A stretch of 64,000 bases of DNA from Rhodobacter sp. (GCA_027484145.1 JAIXUH010000023.1:1-64000), one strand, 5' to 3'; positions 1 to 9,295 are shown, numbered from the stretch's first letter. Made by a program: numbers and translations. The notes: generated by a model from the letters alone, not told the origin.

Positions 1-116
1 CGGCGACGGGTGCCTTGACCTATGACTCCAACGGCAACGCCGCCGGCGGCGCCACGCAATTCGCCACGCTGCAAACCGGGCTGGCGCTCACGGTCGGGGA
101 TTTCGGGATCATTTGA
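1..116 (+). CDS. RTX-type secreted calcium-binding protein, C-terminal end only
   Basis: Only the last 37 codons are in the window; the frame is open from base 3 to the TGA at 114-116. The peptide reads TYDSNGNAAGGATQFATLQT and then a hydrophobic close ending DFGII. This is the usual tail of RTX proteins exported by type I secretion, where a calcium-stabilised beta-roll ends in a short uncleaved hydrophobic signal. The same kind of tail, ending DFLVV, closes the RTX protein at 44254-47256. The repeats themselves lie outside the window, so the activity of the protein cannot be judged. Confidence 0.7.
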   Translation, partial: ATGALTYDSNGNAAGGATQFATLQTGLALTVGDFGII

Positions 117-1011
117 CCTTATGTAGTTGCTGGCGGGATGCTGGCTTGGCGCTAAGCAACCTCGACTTGTTGGCGGGCCGACCTGTCCGTCGGAGGGCCG
201 AACCGTTTGGTCGTCCGTTCTCCCCACGCACGGGCCCAGAGTTCGAGTAGAGAGTGATATCCCGTGGCGGCCTCGGCACGCGCCAAACTTATGGCGACGA
301 AACACGAGTTCGGGGAAACGGTCCCCAGAGGACAACGCTGAGGCAAGTACGTCGATCTGACAGAGTGTGATCCCGGTGCAGGGTAGTGCGACAAGAGGCG
401 TTTGCTTTCTGGGACCAGCTTTTCGTTTGAGAAAAATCAAAAGGTTAGACTGAAGAAGGTTCGCCCGTAGTCCTGTTCCATCCGACGCTTGCCATACAAG
501 AACGTCGCTCCGGCTCCGGCTCCGGCTACGACCGGATTCTTCCGTGGCTTTCGGGGACTATGCGAGAGGGGCTGTTAACCGGCATCCATGTCGCACGACC
601 CAATAGCATTTTCTCAATGGCCGTATTCTTAAGACCTGAGAGCCGGAACGATTTCGGCTATTGGAGTTAAGGTGTTGATAATAATTGTAACTTTTCTGAC
701 TGGGATAATGGCGTCCGCCTTCGCCTCTGCTTCGAAAATGCGACTGGCATCTGAAAAGAGGGTGACCTAGGCCAGCCTGACGATGGACCCGGGGCCAAAC
801 ACCCTTGATCTGCGGACTTCGTCAGGCGATCGTTCGCTGGATCGGCAGGTCGCCACAGAAACGTTGGTAAATGCGACGTCATGGCGTAGCAATGACAGAG
901 CATAGCAAGCGGGTTCGGCCTGCACCAAAATGTCTTTAGCCGTGCGGGCCGCATCTGATTGCTCAAGACACCACCCTCGGCGGGCATATCGCGCAAGGAA
1001 AGGAAACAGCC
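117..1011. other. Intergenic stretch, no gene recognised
   Basis: About 900 bases without a convincing gene. The short open frames here on both strands have unnatural, arginine-rich compositions and no ribosome binding sites. A small tandem repeat of the six bases ctccgg occurs near 508-530. A GGAAAGGAAA-like Shine-Dalgarno near 997-1006 belongs to the gene starting at 1012. I see no tRNA, terminator or attachment site. Confidence 0.5.
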
Positions 1012-2004
1012 GTGGACGACAAGGCCTTCGGACAAGAAGATGCACGCGGCCATTGGGCGCCGGGTCGGCCTATCAGCTATGGGCCGGCCTTCGATTGGCC
1101 ACCTGATCCGAAGCGGCTGGTAAAGTGGCTTTTCGGGTTTCCCGGGTACTTCTTGCCCTGGAACGTCTTCTACGCGATGTTAGCGGTCATTCTCTGGACA
1201 TGGTTTTCGCCAAGCCTGGAGACGACGCGGACACTTGCACCGGGGTGGATTGCCTATCTCTTGGTTCGAAATCTGATCCTCGCTGTCCTCGTCTATGGCG
1301 CCTGGCATCTCTGGCTGTACAGTTGGAAGAAGCAGGACACGCTCTTCAAGTACAACCGGCAGTTTCCAAGGGGAAAGCAGCCTGGCTTTCGCTTTGGCAA
1401 CCAAACCTGGGACAACATGTTCCACACGTTGGCCAGCGGGGTGCCGATCTGGACGGCCTATGAGGTCTTGCTGTTGTGGTCCTATGCCAACGGCTGGGCG
1501 CCGATGGTCACCCTTGGTGAAAACCCGGTGTGGTTCGTCGCCGTGTTTTTTCTGGTGCCGCTGATCCATGAAGTCGGCTTCTACCTCTGCCACCGGTTGC
1601 TGCATTTCAGCCCTCTCTACGAGATTGCCCACAAGCTGCATCACCGCAATGTCAACCCCGGGCCATGGTCCGGGCTGTCGATGCACCCGATTGAGCACCT
1701 GATCTACTTTTCCACCATCCTGTTGTTCTTCTTGATCCCGTCACATCCGGTCCACATGATCAACCTCGCCTCGCGGTTGGGTGTCGCACCAGCCCAGGGA
1801 CATACCGGGTTCGACCGGATCGTTGTTGGCCAAGAGAAGACCTTCGAGGCGAGCTATTACGCGCATTACCTTCATCACAAGTACTTTGAAGTGAACTACT
1901 CGGACGGCATGGTGCCGCTGGATCGGTGGTTCGGGTCTTTCCATGATGGCACACCAGAGGCGCATGAAGCGATGAAGGCGCGGCGGCAGAAAAGGAGTGC
2001 CTGA
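1012..2004 (+). CDS. Sterol desaturase / fatty acid hydroxylase superfamily membrane protein
   Basis: A 330-residue integral membrane protein. The GTG start at 1012 is chosen because an aaggaaaggaaa purine stretch sits just upstream. Hydrophobic segments lie around residues 40-70, 80-105, 135-165 and 170-190. The family's di-iron histidine clusters are visible: CHRLLHF, then HKLHHRN, then YAHYLHHKYFEVNY. These bind two irons and use O2 to hydroxylate or desaturate a lipid substrate at the membrane. The substrate (sterol, carotenoid, fatty acid or sphingoid lipid) cannot be read from the sequence. The gene stands alone between two RTX genes, so context gives no help. Family assignment is firm; substrate is unknown. 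Confidence 0.85.
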   Translation: MDDKAFGQEDARGHWAPGRPISYGPAFDWPPDPKRLVKWLFGFPGYFLPWNVFYAMLAVILWTWFSPSLETTRTLAPGWIAYLLVRNLILAVLVYGAWHLWLYSWKKQDTLFKYNRQFPRGKQPGFRFGNQTWDNMFHTLASGVPIWTAYEVLLLWSYANGWAPMVTLGENPVWFVAVFFLVPLIHEVGFYLCHRLLHFSPLYEIAHKLHHRNVNPGPWSGLSMHPIEHLIYFSTILLFFLIPSHPVHMINLASRLGVAPAQGHTGFDRIVVGQEKTFEASYYAHYLHHKYFEVNYSDGMVPLDRWFGSFHDGTPEAHEAMKARRQKRSA

Positions 2005-2275
2005 CGCGCTTGGCCCCCTGTTTTGCCACTGGCCGCACGATATGGCCGCGTCACGAACCACAAACAGCCCCGTGCAAACCCGGCGCGGTTCCTCCTGGCC
2101 GGGATCGACTGGGACGCACTCGCGGGCTATTGCCAGTCCTTCGGCTGCTGGCTTGGTACATTTCATGGGATGTTAAGCCGCCCAAGCTAAAGTTCTGACG
2201 CCGTGTGACGTTAGAACAGTACAAGCTTCGCTTACCGTCCTTTGCGTGGCGGTCTATTCCGGTGATCATAGACCA

Positions 2276-5209
2276 ATGCCTACCACCTTCAGCGTCATAG
2301 TTCTCGGTACCGCTGTCGACATGGACCCGACCGAGGGCAATACCTCGTCGGAGAATCTGGCCGCGATCGTCGGATCGACCTTTGGCGGGGCGGGCAACCC
2401 GCTCTATGACAATGTCAGGACCTGGTCGCCTGTCGGCAGCCCTGGCAACACCTACGATGTCAACAACAACCCCGACCAGTTTTCGGTCAACGGCACAACC
2501 TACCGCTATGACGGCGGGGGTGCCTTCAATGCCACGATCACCTATGCCGACGGAACAACGGCGACGGTTGTTGCCAAGATCGCCCAGTCCACCACAGGTG
2601 AGTTGTTCCTGACCTCTGAGACTGCTGGCCAGGAAGCAAACCAGGCGCTTCTGGATGCCAAGCCGATCCTCTCGATCACCATCACCTCGGCCCAGGCGCC
2701 GACCCCCGGCATGGCCGCCGACCGGCTTGTCGGCAACTTCATGGAGGCGGTGGACGGCAGCGTCGGCAATGACAACATGGGAGTTGGCTATACAGACGCC
2801 GGTGGCGACGCAGTAACCGACGGGACCGACGTCATCCGGAGCGGGGATGGCAACGACACGATCAACGCCGGTAGCGGCGACGATGTGATCTTCGGCGGCG
2901 CCGGGAATGATGTCATCGACGACTGGAACGGCAACGATGTGGTCTATGGCGGTGCCGGCAACGACACCGCCGATGTCAGCGTCGGCAGCAACACCATCTA
3001 CATGGATGGTGGCGACGACCTGGTGAACATCCGGGACAACGCGGGGTCCAACACGCTGTTCGGCGGCGACGGCTTTGACACGCTGGATTTCCGCAACTGG
3101 CAAAGCTCGACCGCTGCAAGCGTCACCTTTAACGCCGATGGATCAGGGTCATTCAGCCATTTCGCGGGGGCGACGACCGGCACGTTCCAAGGCTTTGAAC
3201 GGGTGACCGGAACGGCCAATGCCGACACGATGAACGCCTCCGCCGCAGCATCGGGTGTCAACCTGGCCGGAGAGGACGGCAATGACAGCCTGACCGGCGG
3301 CGCGGGGAACGACACGCTGCAGGGCGATGCCGGCAACGACATGATCGTCGGCGGCAATGGCAATGACACCATATCCGGCGGTGCAGCGAACGACACGCTT
3401 AACGGGGGCGTGGGCAACGATACTCTGGATGGCGGCGTCGGGATAGACAGTCTGTTTGGCGGCGATGGCAATGACCTTCTGATCAGCGCGTCTACGGACG
3501 CCGATTTCGTTCCGAACACGCTGTCTGGCGGTGACGGCGACGACACCATAAGGATCGGCGGCAGCTTCAACGGGACCGACTCGATTGACGGTGGCAATGG
3601 CACCGACCTGCTGGAGCTCTTGCCGGTCGATAACCGGAACCTGTCTGTCGATATGGGCGCCGGCAGTGTGGCCGATGGGGCGAACGGCGCGCAGACCTTT
3701 ACCGGGATCGAGAACATTACGACCGGTGGCGGCAATGACACGATCATCGGCGATGTCGGGAACAATCTCCTTTCGGCTGGCGCAGGAAATGACAGTGTCG
3801 ATGGCGGTGGCGGCAGCGACACGATCTATTTCGGGACTGGCAATGACACTGTCCTTGGGGGAACCGGCGACGATTACATTGACGATGTCGGCAGCACCGC
3901 CGAGACGGGCGACAATCTGATCTATGGCGGCGCAGGCAACGATACGATCTGGCACGGCGGCGGAAACGACACTGTCTATGGCGGTGACGGTGGTGACTAC
4001 ATCGACGATCATGGCCCCGCCGTAGCGGGCAATTCGAGCCTGTTCGGCGATGTGGGCAATGACACGATCTGGGCCGGAGAAGGGAACGACACTGTCTTTG
4101 GCGGGGCCGACAACGACCTGCTGGATGGCGAGGCGGGCGATGACGGTGTTGATGGCGGCAGTGGCAATGACCAACTGTCTGGTGGCTCTGGCGCGGACAC
4201 GTTGCGCGGCGGCTCCGGCAATGACAGTCTGACTGGCGGCAGCGGCACAGATACATTCGACTTTGCGCGGGGCGGCAACGCCGATGTGGTCACCGATTTC
4301 AGCCTGACGGATACGGACAGCGACGGAAAGTATGATGACCAACTCGATGTAAGCGAACTTCGCGATCTTGACGGCAATTCGGTGAACGCTTGGGACGTCA
4401 CGGTCACGGATGATGGCAACGGCAATGCGCTGCTGACCTTCCCCGAGGGTGAGACGGTCGTCCTGCTTGGGGTGTCGCCCTCGCAGATGCAGACGGCGCA
4501 GCAGAGGTCCGCCGCCGGGATCCCTTGCTTTACCAGCGGCACCCCGATCCTTACGCCCAAAGGCGAACGCCCCGTCGAGGACATCCGCGCCGGAGACCTT
4601 GTGCTGACTCAAGGTGGTGGGGTGCAGCCCGTGATCTGGGCCGGGCATCGCGCGCTCGGCCCGCAGGATCTGGACGCGCAACCGGATTTGCGACCCATTC
4701 ACTTTGCGACAGACTCTATCGGGAACAGTCGCCCCTTGCGCCTGTCGCCGCAGCACGCCGTCACAGTCCGGCGTCCCGACGGCACACGGGTTCTTGCCCG
4801 TGCCCGCCACCTGAGTGAAACGGGCATGCCCGGTGTGCGGGTCGCACGGGGCGTGCGCGCGGTGACTTACCATCACCTTCTGCTGCCACGCCATGCCATC
4901 CTTTGGGCAGCGGGCGCCGGTGCAGAAAGCTTCTACCCGGGTCCCGAAGCCCTAAGGATGCTGGGTGAGGCGCAATGCATCGCCGTCATCGCGGCCCTCC
5001 GCGCAACGCTGTCAGACAAACTCGGCATGCCGACCAAGCTAACGCCTGACGTTCTGGTGCAGCTTTATGGGCCGCGCGCACTTCCCTTGGCTATGCGGGC
5101 GGACCCAAGCTTGTACCCGCAGCCCTCTGACGCGTGCAGGGCAACCTCGGCAAACGCGGCTGCAATCCTGATGTGCCGGTGCCCCCCGATGACTGCCCAC
5201 CACATCTGA
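2276..5209 (+). CDS. Large RTX beta-roll protein with C-terminal Hint domain
   Basis: About 977 residues. An upstream GTG at 2246 is in frame, but the ATG at 2276 gives the N-terminus MPTTFSVIVLGTAVDMDPTE, the form I know for this secreted family. Many GGxGxDx calcium-binding nonapeptides (for example GGAGNDTLQGDAGNDM) fill roughly residues 180-660. A Hint_2 domain of the hedgehog/intein type starts near residue 750 at GIPCFTSGTPILTPKG, with the nucleophile-type Cys and downstream block LSPQHAVTV. The protein is probably exported by type I secretion and may self-process. The last 25 or so residues (after PSDACRATS) are translated from DNA that encodes a phage terminase in another frame, so the natural C-terminus has been replaced. 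Domain calls are firm; processing is inferred. Confidence 0.85.
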   Translation: MPTTFSVIVLGTAVDMDPTEGNTSSENLAAIVGSTFGGAGNPLYDNVRTWSPVGSPGNTYDVNNNPDQFSVNGTTYRYDGGGAFNATITYADGTTATVVAKIAQSTTGELFLTSETAGQEANQALLDAKPILSITITSAQAPTPGMAADRLVGNFMEAVDGSVGNDNMGVGYTDAGGDAVTDGTDVIRSGDGNDTINAGSGDDVIFGGAGNDVIDDWNGNDVVYGGAGNDTADVSVGSNTIYMDGGDDLVNIRDNAGSNTLFGGDGFDTLDFRNWQSSTAASVTFNADGSGSFSHFAGATTGTFQGFERVTGTANADTMNASAAASGVNLAGEDGNDSLTGGAGNDTLQGDAGNDMIVGGNGNDTISGGAANDTLNGGVGNDTLDGGVGIDSLFGGDGNDLLISASTDADFVPNTLSGGDGDDTIRIGGSFNGTDSIDGGNGTDLLELLPVDNRNLSVDMGAGSVADGANGAQTFTGIENITTGGGNDTIIGDVGNNLLSAGAGNDSVDGGGGSDTIYFGTGNDTVLGGTGDDYIDDVGSTAETGDNLIYGGAGNDTIWHGGGNDTVYGGDGGDYIDDHGPAVAGNSSLFGDVGNDTIWAGEGNDTVFGGADNDLLDGEAGDDGVDGGSGNDQLSGGSGADTLRGGSGNDSLTGGSGTDTFDFARGGNADVVTDFSLTDTDSDGKYDDQLDVSELRDLDGNSVNAWDVTVTDDGNGNALLTFPEGETVVLLGVSPSQMQTAQQRSAAGIPCFTSGTPILTPKGERPVEDIRAGDLVLTQGGGVQPVIWAGHRALGPQDLDAQPDLRPIHFATDSIGNSRPLRLSPQHAVTVRRPDGTRVLARARHLSETGMPGVRVARGVRAVTYHHLLLPRHAILWAAGAGAESFYPGPEALRMLGEAQCIAVIAALRATLSDKLGMPTKLTPDVLVQLYGPRALPLAMRADPSLYPQPSDACRATSANAAAILMCRCPPMTAHHI

Positions 5210-5480
5210 ACAGCATCGCGCAGGCGGAATGGGACCGGCTGGCGACCGATCTTTACCGCATGGGCGTGCCAACAACGGTCGACCGCACAGCAATAGCCAC
5301 CTATTGCCAATGCGACGGTCGCTGGGTCGGGGCGAGGAACGCTTATGCAGCACTCCGATGCTTCTGAAGACCAACACAAGCGACGTCCAACAACCGCCTT
5401 GGCTGTCGACCGTCAACAAGAAGATGAATTTGATGGGGCGCGAAATGGCGGAACTGGGGTTCACGATCACCGGTCGCGGC
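5125..5480 (+). pseudogene. Phage terminase small subunit (P27 family) remnant, frameshifted
   Basis: Two overlapping frames together give a recognisable P27-type terminase small subunit. The first, to 5367, reads QGNLGKRGCNPDVPVPPDD then CPPHLNSIAQAEWDRLATDL and VDRTAIATYCQCDGRWV. After a frameshift near 5350 the second continues LLKTNTSDVQQPPWLSTVNK and MGREMAELGF. This order of blocks (GNPGKR, PPHL..EA..EW, DR.AL..YC..Y..W, P...L.....MG..L.ELG.) matches the family as I know it. The protein would recognise phage DNA for packaging. No large terminase, portal or integrase is nearby, so this is a lone prophage scrap, joined to the end of the upstream Hint gene. Confidence 0.7.
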
Positions 5481-5625
5481 CTATGGGCAGATCGCCACCG
5501 GGCCGACTTACAAGGGCGAGGTGGTGGTGTTCCACCAATGCGAGGATTGCAGCACCAATGAAAAGCCGCTTAACGGCGAAAGTCCGGAAAAGCTGAGCGA
5601 TCCGGCATCAAGACAGGTAGAGTAG
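5481..5625 (+). pseudogene. Unidentified coding fragment after the terminase remnant
   Basis: A third frame here reads natural-looking peptide, AAYGQIATGPTYKGEVVVFH followed by QCEDCSTNEKPLNGESPEKL, and stops at 5623-5625. It has no start codon or ribosome binding site and does not continue the terminase. I do not recognise the family. It is either another phage scrap or part of an older gene cut by the same junction. Confidence 0.3.
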
Positions 5626-5742
5626 ATGCAGCAAGATGACAGGCTTTAGGTTCGCCACCTAACCAAAGTGTTTTCACAGAGTGAGGGCATCTGACACGAG
5701 TTCAAAATCCCTGAGCGAAACCATCAAATGACGGCTGAGCGG

Positions 5743-6228
5743 TCATTTCGCCATCGCAGCCTCATATGCCGTCGTAAGCTCCTGAATGATTGATCGCTCG
5801 GGCTGCGTTGCACCAAGATGAATGTGTCGCAACTCGTCCATGAAGATGGACCACGTCGACGGGCCACCTTCATCCAGCAGCTTTGCACGCACAGACAGTT
5901 CTCGCGATGCGGGCGTATGCCGCGTCCCCCATGCCCCCATGATGGCCAGCATCGGCACCAGTTGGATTGCCGGTTCTGTCAGACTGTAGATCGACTTCTG
6001 CTTGTGCGCAGGATCATTGGTCTTCGTCAAAAGCCCGGCATCGACAAGCTTGTTGAGCCGGTCTGCCAGAATGTTCGACGCGATCCCCTCTTCGGACTTG
6101 TTCAAAAGGTCGCGGTAATGACGCCGCCCCCCGAACATGATGTCGCGGACCACGATCAGGCTCCAGTTGTCGCCAATCATCTCCAGCGTCAGGTTGATCG
6201 GACAGCCCGATCTAGAAGTCTTGGTCAA
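5743..6228 (-). CDS. HxlR-family winged-helix transcriptional regulator
   Basis: 161 residues. The N-terminal part has the HxlR pattern: Cys in SGCPINLTLEMIGDNWSLIV, then YRDLLNKSEEGIASNILADR (recognition helix region) and LVDAGLLTK, followed by the beta wing. The C-terminal 60 residues form an acidic helical extension. HxlR proteins bind DNA as dimers and often sense electrophiles or oxidants through the N-terminal Cys. The gene is divergent from the SRPBCC gene at 6322, and a perfect 13-bp inverted repeat lies in the 93-base gap, so it most likely controls itself and that neighbour. A 7-bp hairpin (5726-5748) overlaps its stop codon and may terminate it. Confidence 0.85.
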   Translation of the reverse strand: MTKTSRSGCPINLTLEMIGDNWSLIVVRDIMFGGRRHYRDLLNKSEEGIASNILADRLNKLVDAGLLTKTNDPAHKQKSIYSLTEPAIQLVPMLAIMGAWGTRHTPASRELSVRAKLLDEGGPSTWSIFMDELRHIHLGATQPERSIIQELTTAYEAAMAK

Positions 6229-6248
6229 CGCTTATGCCTCTTGATTGA

Positions 6249-6306
6249 CTGCTTGCTTTTTAGCAGCAGTATCGGTAACGTTCAACTGTAGGCAAAAAGC
6301 AAGCAG
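6249..6306. promoter_or_regulatory. Perfect 13-bp inverted repeat between divergent HxlR and SRPBCC genes
   Basis: CTGCTTGCTTTTT at 6249-6261 is the exact reverse complement of AAAAAGCAAGCAG at 6294-6306. The arms lie 20 bases from the HxlR start and 15 bases from the SRPBCC start, so the site is almost symmetric about the divergent promoters. This is the expected position for the operator of a local dimeric repressor. Confidence 0.6.
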
Positions 6307-6321
6307 ATTGGAGCCATTGCA

Positions 6322-6789
6322 ATGACCCAGAATCGCGTTCACCACGGCACGGTCGTTGTCGAGCGAAAGATCAACGTGCCGACTGCACGCGCTTTTGCCG
6401 CCTATGCAGATGCTGGTGAACGCGCAAGGTGGGCAGCACCCTCCGACACAGCCGTTTTCATCTATGACCAGACGGACTTTCGCGTCGGTGGCCACGATGT
6501 GGCCCGTTGCGGTGCCAAAGATGATCCGCGCTTTCGCGTAGAGTCGACCTATGCCTTTATTGAGCAGCAGCAGTGTATTGTGACGACCGATACCGTTCAT
6601 GAAGGCACCAACCTCCTCGCCGCAAACGTCAACACGGTTGAGTTCTTTGACGAAGCCCCCGGCACGCGTGTGAAAATCACTGTGCAAGTGACATCCTTTG
6701 TCGGGGACGCAATGATTGAGAATACCCGTTCAGGCAACAACGGATCTCTGGCCAGCTTGGCGAGCTATCTGGAACACGCGCCGACTTAG
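6322..6789 (+). CDS. SRPBCC (AHSA1-like) domain protein
   Basis: 155 residues. The opening VVVERKINVPTARAFAAYAD, then RARWAAPSD, FRVGGHDVARCGAKDDPRFR and the late G.GS...L..YLE segment are the AHSA1/START-like hydrophobic-pocket fold found in many small proteins of unknown ligand. No catalytic residues are known for the group. It is divergent from an HxlR regulator and followed by a YCII-domain gene. SRPBCC plus small regulator pairs are common in this class of bacteria and are usually thought of as stress or small-molecule responsive. Ligand unknown. Confidence 0.8.
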   Translation: MTQNRVHHGTVVVERKINVPTARAFAAYADAGERARWAAPSDTAVFIYDQTDFRVGGHDVARCGAKDDPRFRVESTYAFIEQQQCIVTTDTVHEGTNLLAANVNTVEFFDEAPGTRVKITVQVTSFVGDAMIENTRSGNNGSLASLASYLEHAPT

Positions 6790-6855
6790 TTTCGGTTTGT
6801 CAGATTAGGCTAAGCGTAGTCCTTGACTATGCCGCTGAAGAAAGGACGCGTAGAA

Positions 6856-7197
6856 ATGCCCAGATACTTGATATCGTTCGATGATGGCGCAATGAATCAC
6901 ATTCCCGAGGATGAGATGCCTATGGTTGGCGAGGATTCGCGCGCGGTTGTTCGCGATGCGAAAGCCGCAGGGGTATGGATTTTCGGATGTGGGATTATGC
7001 GTCAGCAATCCTGCGTTGTTGCAACGGACGGAAGCATGACAGCCGGGCCGGTGCCAGAGATAAAGGCGGTTGTTGGCGGGTTCTCGATCATCGAGACAGG
7101 GTCTCGGGACGATGCACTGACTTGGGCGGCTCGAATTGCAAAGGCGTGCCGATGCCCGCAGGAGGTCCGCGAAATCATGTACGATCCGGAATCTTGA
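6856..7197 (+). CDS. YCII-related (DGPF) domain protein
   Basis: 113 residues from the ATG at 6856, which has AAAGGA nine bases upstream; in-frame starts at 6823 and 6829 lack such a site. The protein starts MPRYLISFDDGAMNHIPEDE and later has GGFSIIETGSRDDALTWAAR, the beta-alpha-beta pattern of YCII-related proteins, which are small dimeric ferredoxin-like folds. Function in this family is poorly known. The gene sits 66 bases after the SRPBCC gene on the same strand and may be cotranscribed. Confidence 0.7.
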   Translation: MPRYLISFDDGAMNHIPEDEMPMVGEDSRAVVRDAKAAGVWIFGCGIMRQQSCVVATDGSMTAGPVPEIKAVVGGFSIIETGSRDDALTWAARIAKACRCPQEVREIMYDPES

Positions 7198-7512
7198 GTC
7201 TGACACCCGGAAGCTCCAAAGCAGTGCCGGAGTGAATGTCAGTTGCGTGGCCGCATACCTGCGCTCGGACCTTGGCTTCAGCAACCGAAGGCGCACCGGA
7301 GGCAGACTGGGAACCTTCTGCCAAGTGGCGAATTCCCGATTGAGCCGTTCGTTATCAATAACTTGATCCTACACCTCTGCCGTTTGTAACGTGCACAGCT
7401 GCGCCGCGAACCACGGCAGATGTGAACTGGGGAGATGTGGCAGAGGTGTATGCGACCGGGCGACTGGGGCCCCATCGCGATGTCCACGAGCAGCCGCTGG
7501 CATACAAGCGGG
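7198..7512. other. Intergenic stretch, nothing recognised
   Basis: About 315 bases between the YCII gene and the end of the decayed RTX gene. The overlapping short frames have no matching start signals and no family features. Confidence 0.45.
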
Positions 7513-8150
7513 TCACGCCACCAGAGCGTCAGCCTGCATCATGCCGAGCCTGGGGGTGACCACTGCGAACTGCACGCCAGCAATTGCACCGGTTTCATCG
7601 GCGTCAAAGAACAGGTTGCCTGTGTCGCTATCATGGATGAAGCGGTCAGATGCATCGACTGCAAGGCCGGTGGTGTTTGACTAGAAAGCTGCAACCGTCA
7701 GGGTGCCATTGGCAATACCGCTAAAGATCAGATTTTCGAGCTTGATCGTGTCGGCGGCCACATTGAAATCGGCGATGGTATCGACGATGCCAGACCCAAG
7801 CGCAGCGCCGAACACGAATGTGTCCGTTCCGCCTCCACCGGTCATCGTGTCGTTTTCGCCCAGCCCATTCAGCACGTTTGCGGCGGCGTTGCCGTTCACT
7901 GACTGCCAACCCGGTCAATATGTCGGCCCCGCTGCCCCCGCCATCCGACAGCACGTTTCCCGCCGCATTGCCGGTGATCGCCTGTGCCGCCCCTCATTTG
8001 GTCAGGATCAAGCCCCCTGTCAGCGTGTCATTGTCATTGCTGCCGACAAGGGTGTCGGCCATGGCGTCACTATTCAGCGCGCCATGGGTGCCTTCGGTCG
8101 GATCGCTGGCGGCAAAGGTGGTCAGGCCGTCAAGGGCAAGGCAAGGACGG
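7513..8150 (-). pseudogene. Decayed RTX calcium-binding protein gene
   Basis: Read on the minus strand, RTX sequence runs through several breaks. From upstream: TTFAASDPTEG and ADTLVGSNDNDTLTGG, a TGA after LILTK, then ITGNAAGNVLSDGGGSGADI, a frameshift near 7900, then NGNAAANVLNGLGENDTMTG and DTFVFGAALGSGIVDTIADF. After an in-frame TAG at 7681-7683 the frame continues NTTGLAVDASDRFIHDSDTG and VQFAVVTPRLGMMQ to a final TGA at 7513-7515. At least two stops and one frameshift show the gene is dead. It is the fourth RTX locus in the window and may be a broken relative of the others. Confidence 0.75.
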
Positions 8151-8695
8151 TAGCGTCAAGCCGAAAGTTGGCGTTTCGGTCAACCTACAGCATGACCCCG
8201 CCGCCACTGGCGTGCCACCAGACCTGCGAAAAGGCGGGTTCCAGATCAGTACCGGACGAGCCATCAGTCCGAAGGAACCGGCTGCCCGTCGTCAGTTTTG
8301 ACCCCCTCGACAGTCTTCGCGTCAGCAATGCACCACAACAGGGGTATTGCCGCCGCTCTCCGCCAGCAACGGCAGCGGCTTCCAGCGCGGCCCGCACACC
8401 CGTTGGCAGCCGGTCGCGAAGGGCGGCATTGGCCCGCCGGCGATGACCGGAAGGGTGGGCCAACGCGACAGGTGGTGTGCTGGCCCGCTGCATCGCGGTG
8501 CTGCCCAATGGCAACTCGGTTTGGGTACGGGTGGTGAGCGAGGTCAATCGTTCGGTGTTCGAGCGAGAGACCATCGCCAACTTTCCAACCAAAATGCAGT
8601 TCTTGCGGCCACGACTATTCTCAACGATGGGGGCGCGGCGGCGGTCGCCTCGGGAGGCTCGAGGGTCTACGAAAAGTCGGATTATTGAAGATTTC
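8151..8695. other. Stretch without recognisable genes
   Basis: Open frames exist on both strands (for example 8185-8592 minus) but their translations are rich in Arg and Gly and show no family pattern. They may be further decayed DNA upstream of the broken RTX gene. No repeats, RNA genes or clear terminators were seen. Confidence 0.4.
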
Positions 8696-9295
8696 TCACA
8701 ATCCGCTTGCCGCGATGATTGCCTCGGCGATCTCCGCGATTGGCGTCTGCGACTTCATTGACTTTTCCCGGATGCGGACATAGGCCTCTTCTTCCGGGAT
8801 CCCGCGTTCGCGCGACAGGATGCGGACCGCCTGCTCCACCTGCCTCCGAGCGCGCAAGGTGTCGTCGAGCGTCCGGATCCTTTGCTTCAGCCTGCCTTCG
8901 CGCTGCGCCATGCCAAGCGCCGTGGTGATGGCCGCCAGCACCCCGAAGATGCGCAAGGGCTTGGACAAGATCCCGTGCACGTGCCGCCGGCTGATTTCTT
9001 CCAGGATGTCAGGCGTTTCATAGGCGATGATGGCGATATGGGCGGCCGCGCTGCCCTCGGCCATCCAGGCAACGGACTGGCCATCATCCAGCCCGCTGAG
9101 CAGGAAGAAGACAACGTCGTACTCCTCAGCCAGCTTGTTCGGGGGCGGCCACAGGCATTCGGTCTGGCAGCCGATGCGGCGCAACTGGTCGAACAGAACC
9201 TTGCGATCCTGATCCTCGGGGTGAAGGATCAGCATCCTTGCCCGACGCAGGCGCCGGATGAAGCCCGTGCTTGAGGAGTGATCCGCGCCGGTCAT
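8696..9295 (-). CDS. AmiR/NasR-type ANTAR antiterminator
   Basis: 199 residues. The N-terminal 125 residues look like a degenerate receiver domain (RARMLILHPEDQDRKVLFDQ, YDVVFFLLSG) without the usual phospho-acceptor pocket, as in AmiR. A coiled segment follows (GRLKQRIRTLDDTLRARRQV) and then the ANTAR RNA-binding helices: AVRILSRERGIPEEEAYVRI and REKSMKSQTPIAEIAEAII. ANTAR proteins bind paired hexaloop hairpins in leader RNA and prevent termination. Its start overlaps the stop of the AmiC-like gene (ATGA), matching the amiC-amiR arrangement in Pseudomonas, where AmiC holds AmiR inactive until an amide binds. It should control the operon at 9292-16594. Confidence 0.85.
   Translation of the reverse strand: MTGADHSSSTGFIRRLRRARMLILHPEDQDRKVLFDQLRRIGCQTECLWPPPNKLAEEYDVVFFLLSGLDDGQSVAWMAEGSAAAHIAIIAYETPDILEEISRRHVHGILSKPLRIFGVLAAITTALGMAQREGRLKQRIRTLDDTLRARRQVEQAVRILSRERGIPEEEAYVRIREKSMKSQTPIAEIAEAIIAASGL

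Noticed and set aside
117-1011. Possible tRNA or attachment site near the left edge
   Set aside because: No cloverleaf-compatible stems or TTCGA-type T loop with matching arms could be found.
3149-4894. Long minus-strand open frame opposite the RTX/Hint gene
   Set aside because: Its translation mirrors the repetitive RTX codons (Val/Ile/Ala-rich periodic pattern) and has no ribosome binding site; it is the shadow of the plus-strand gene.
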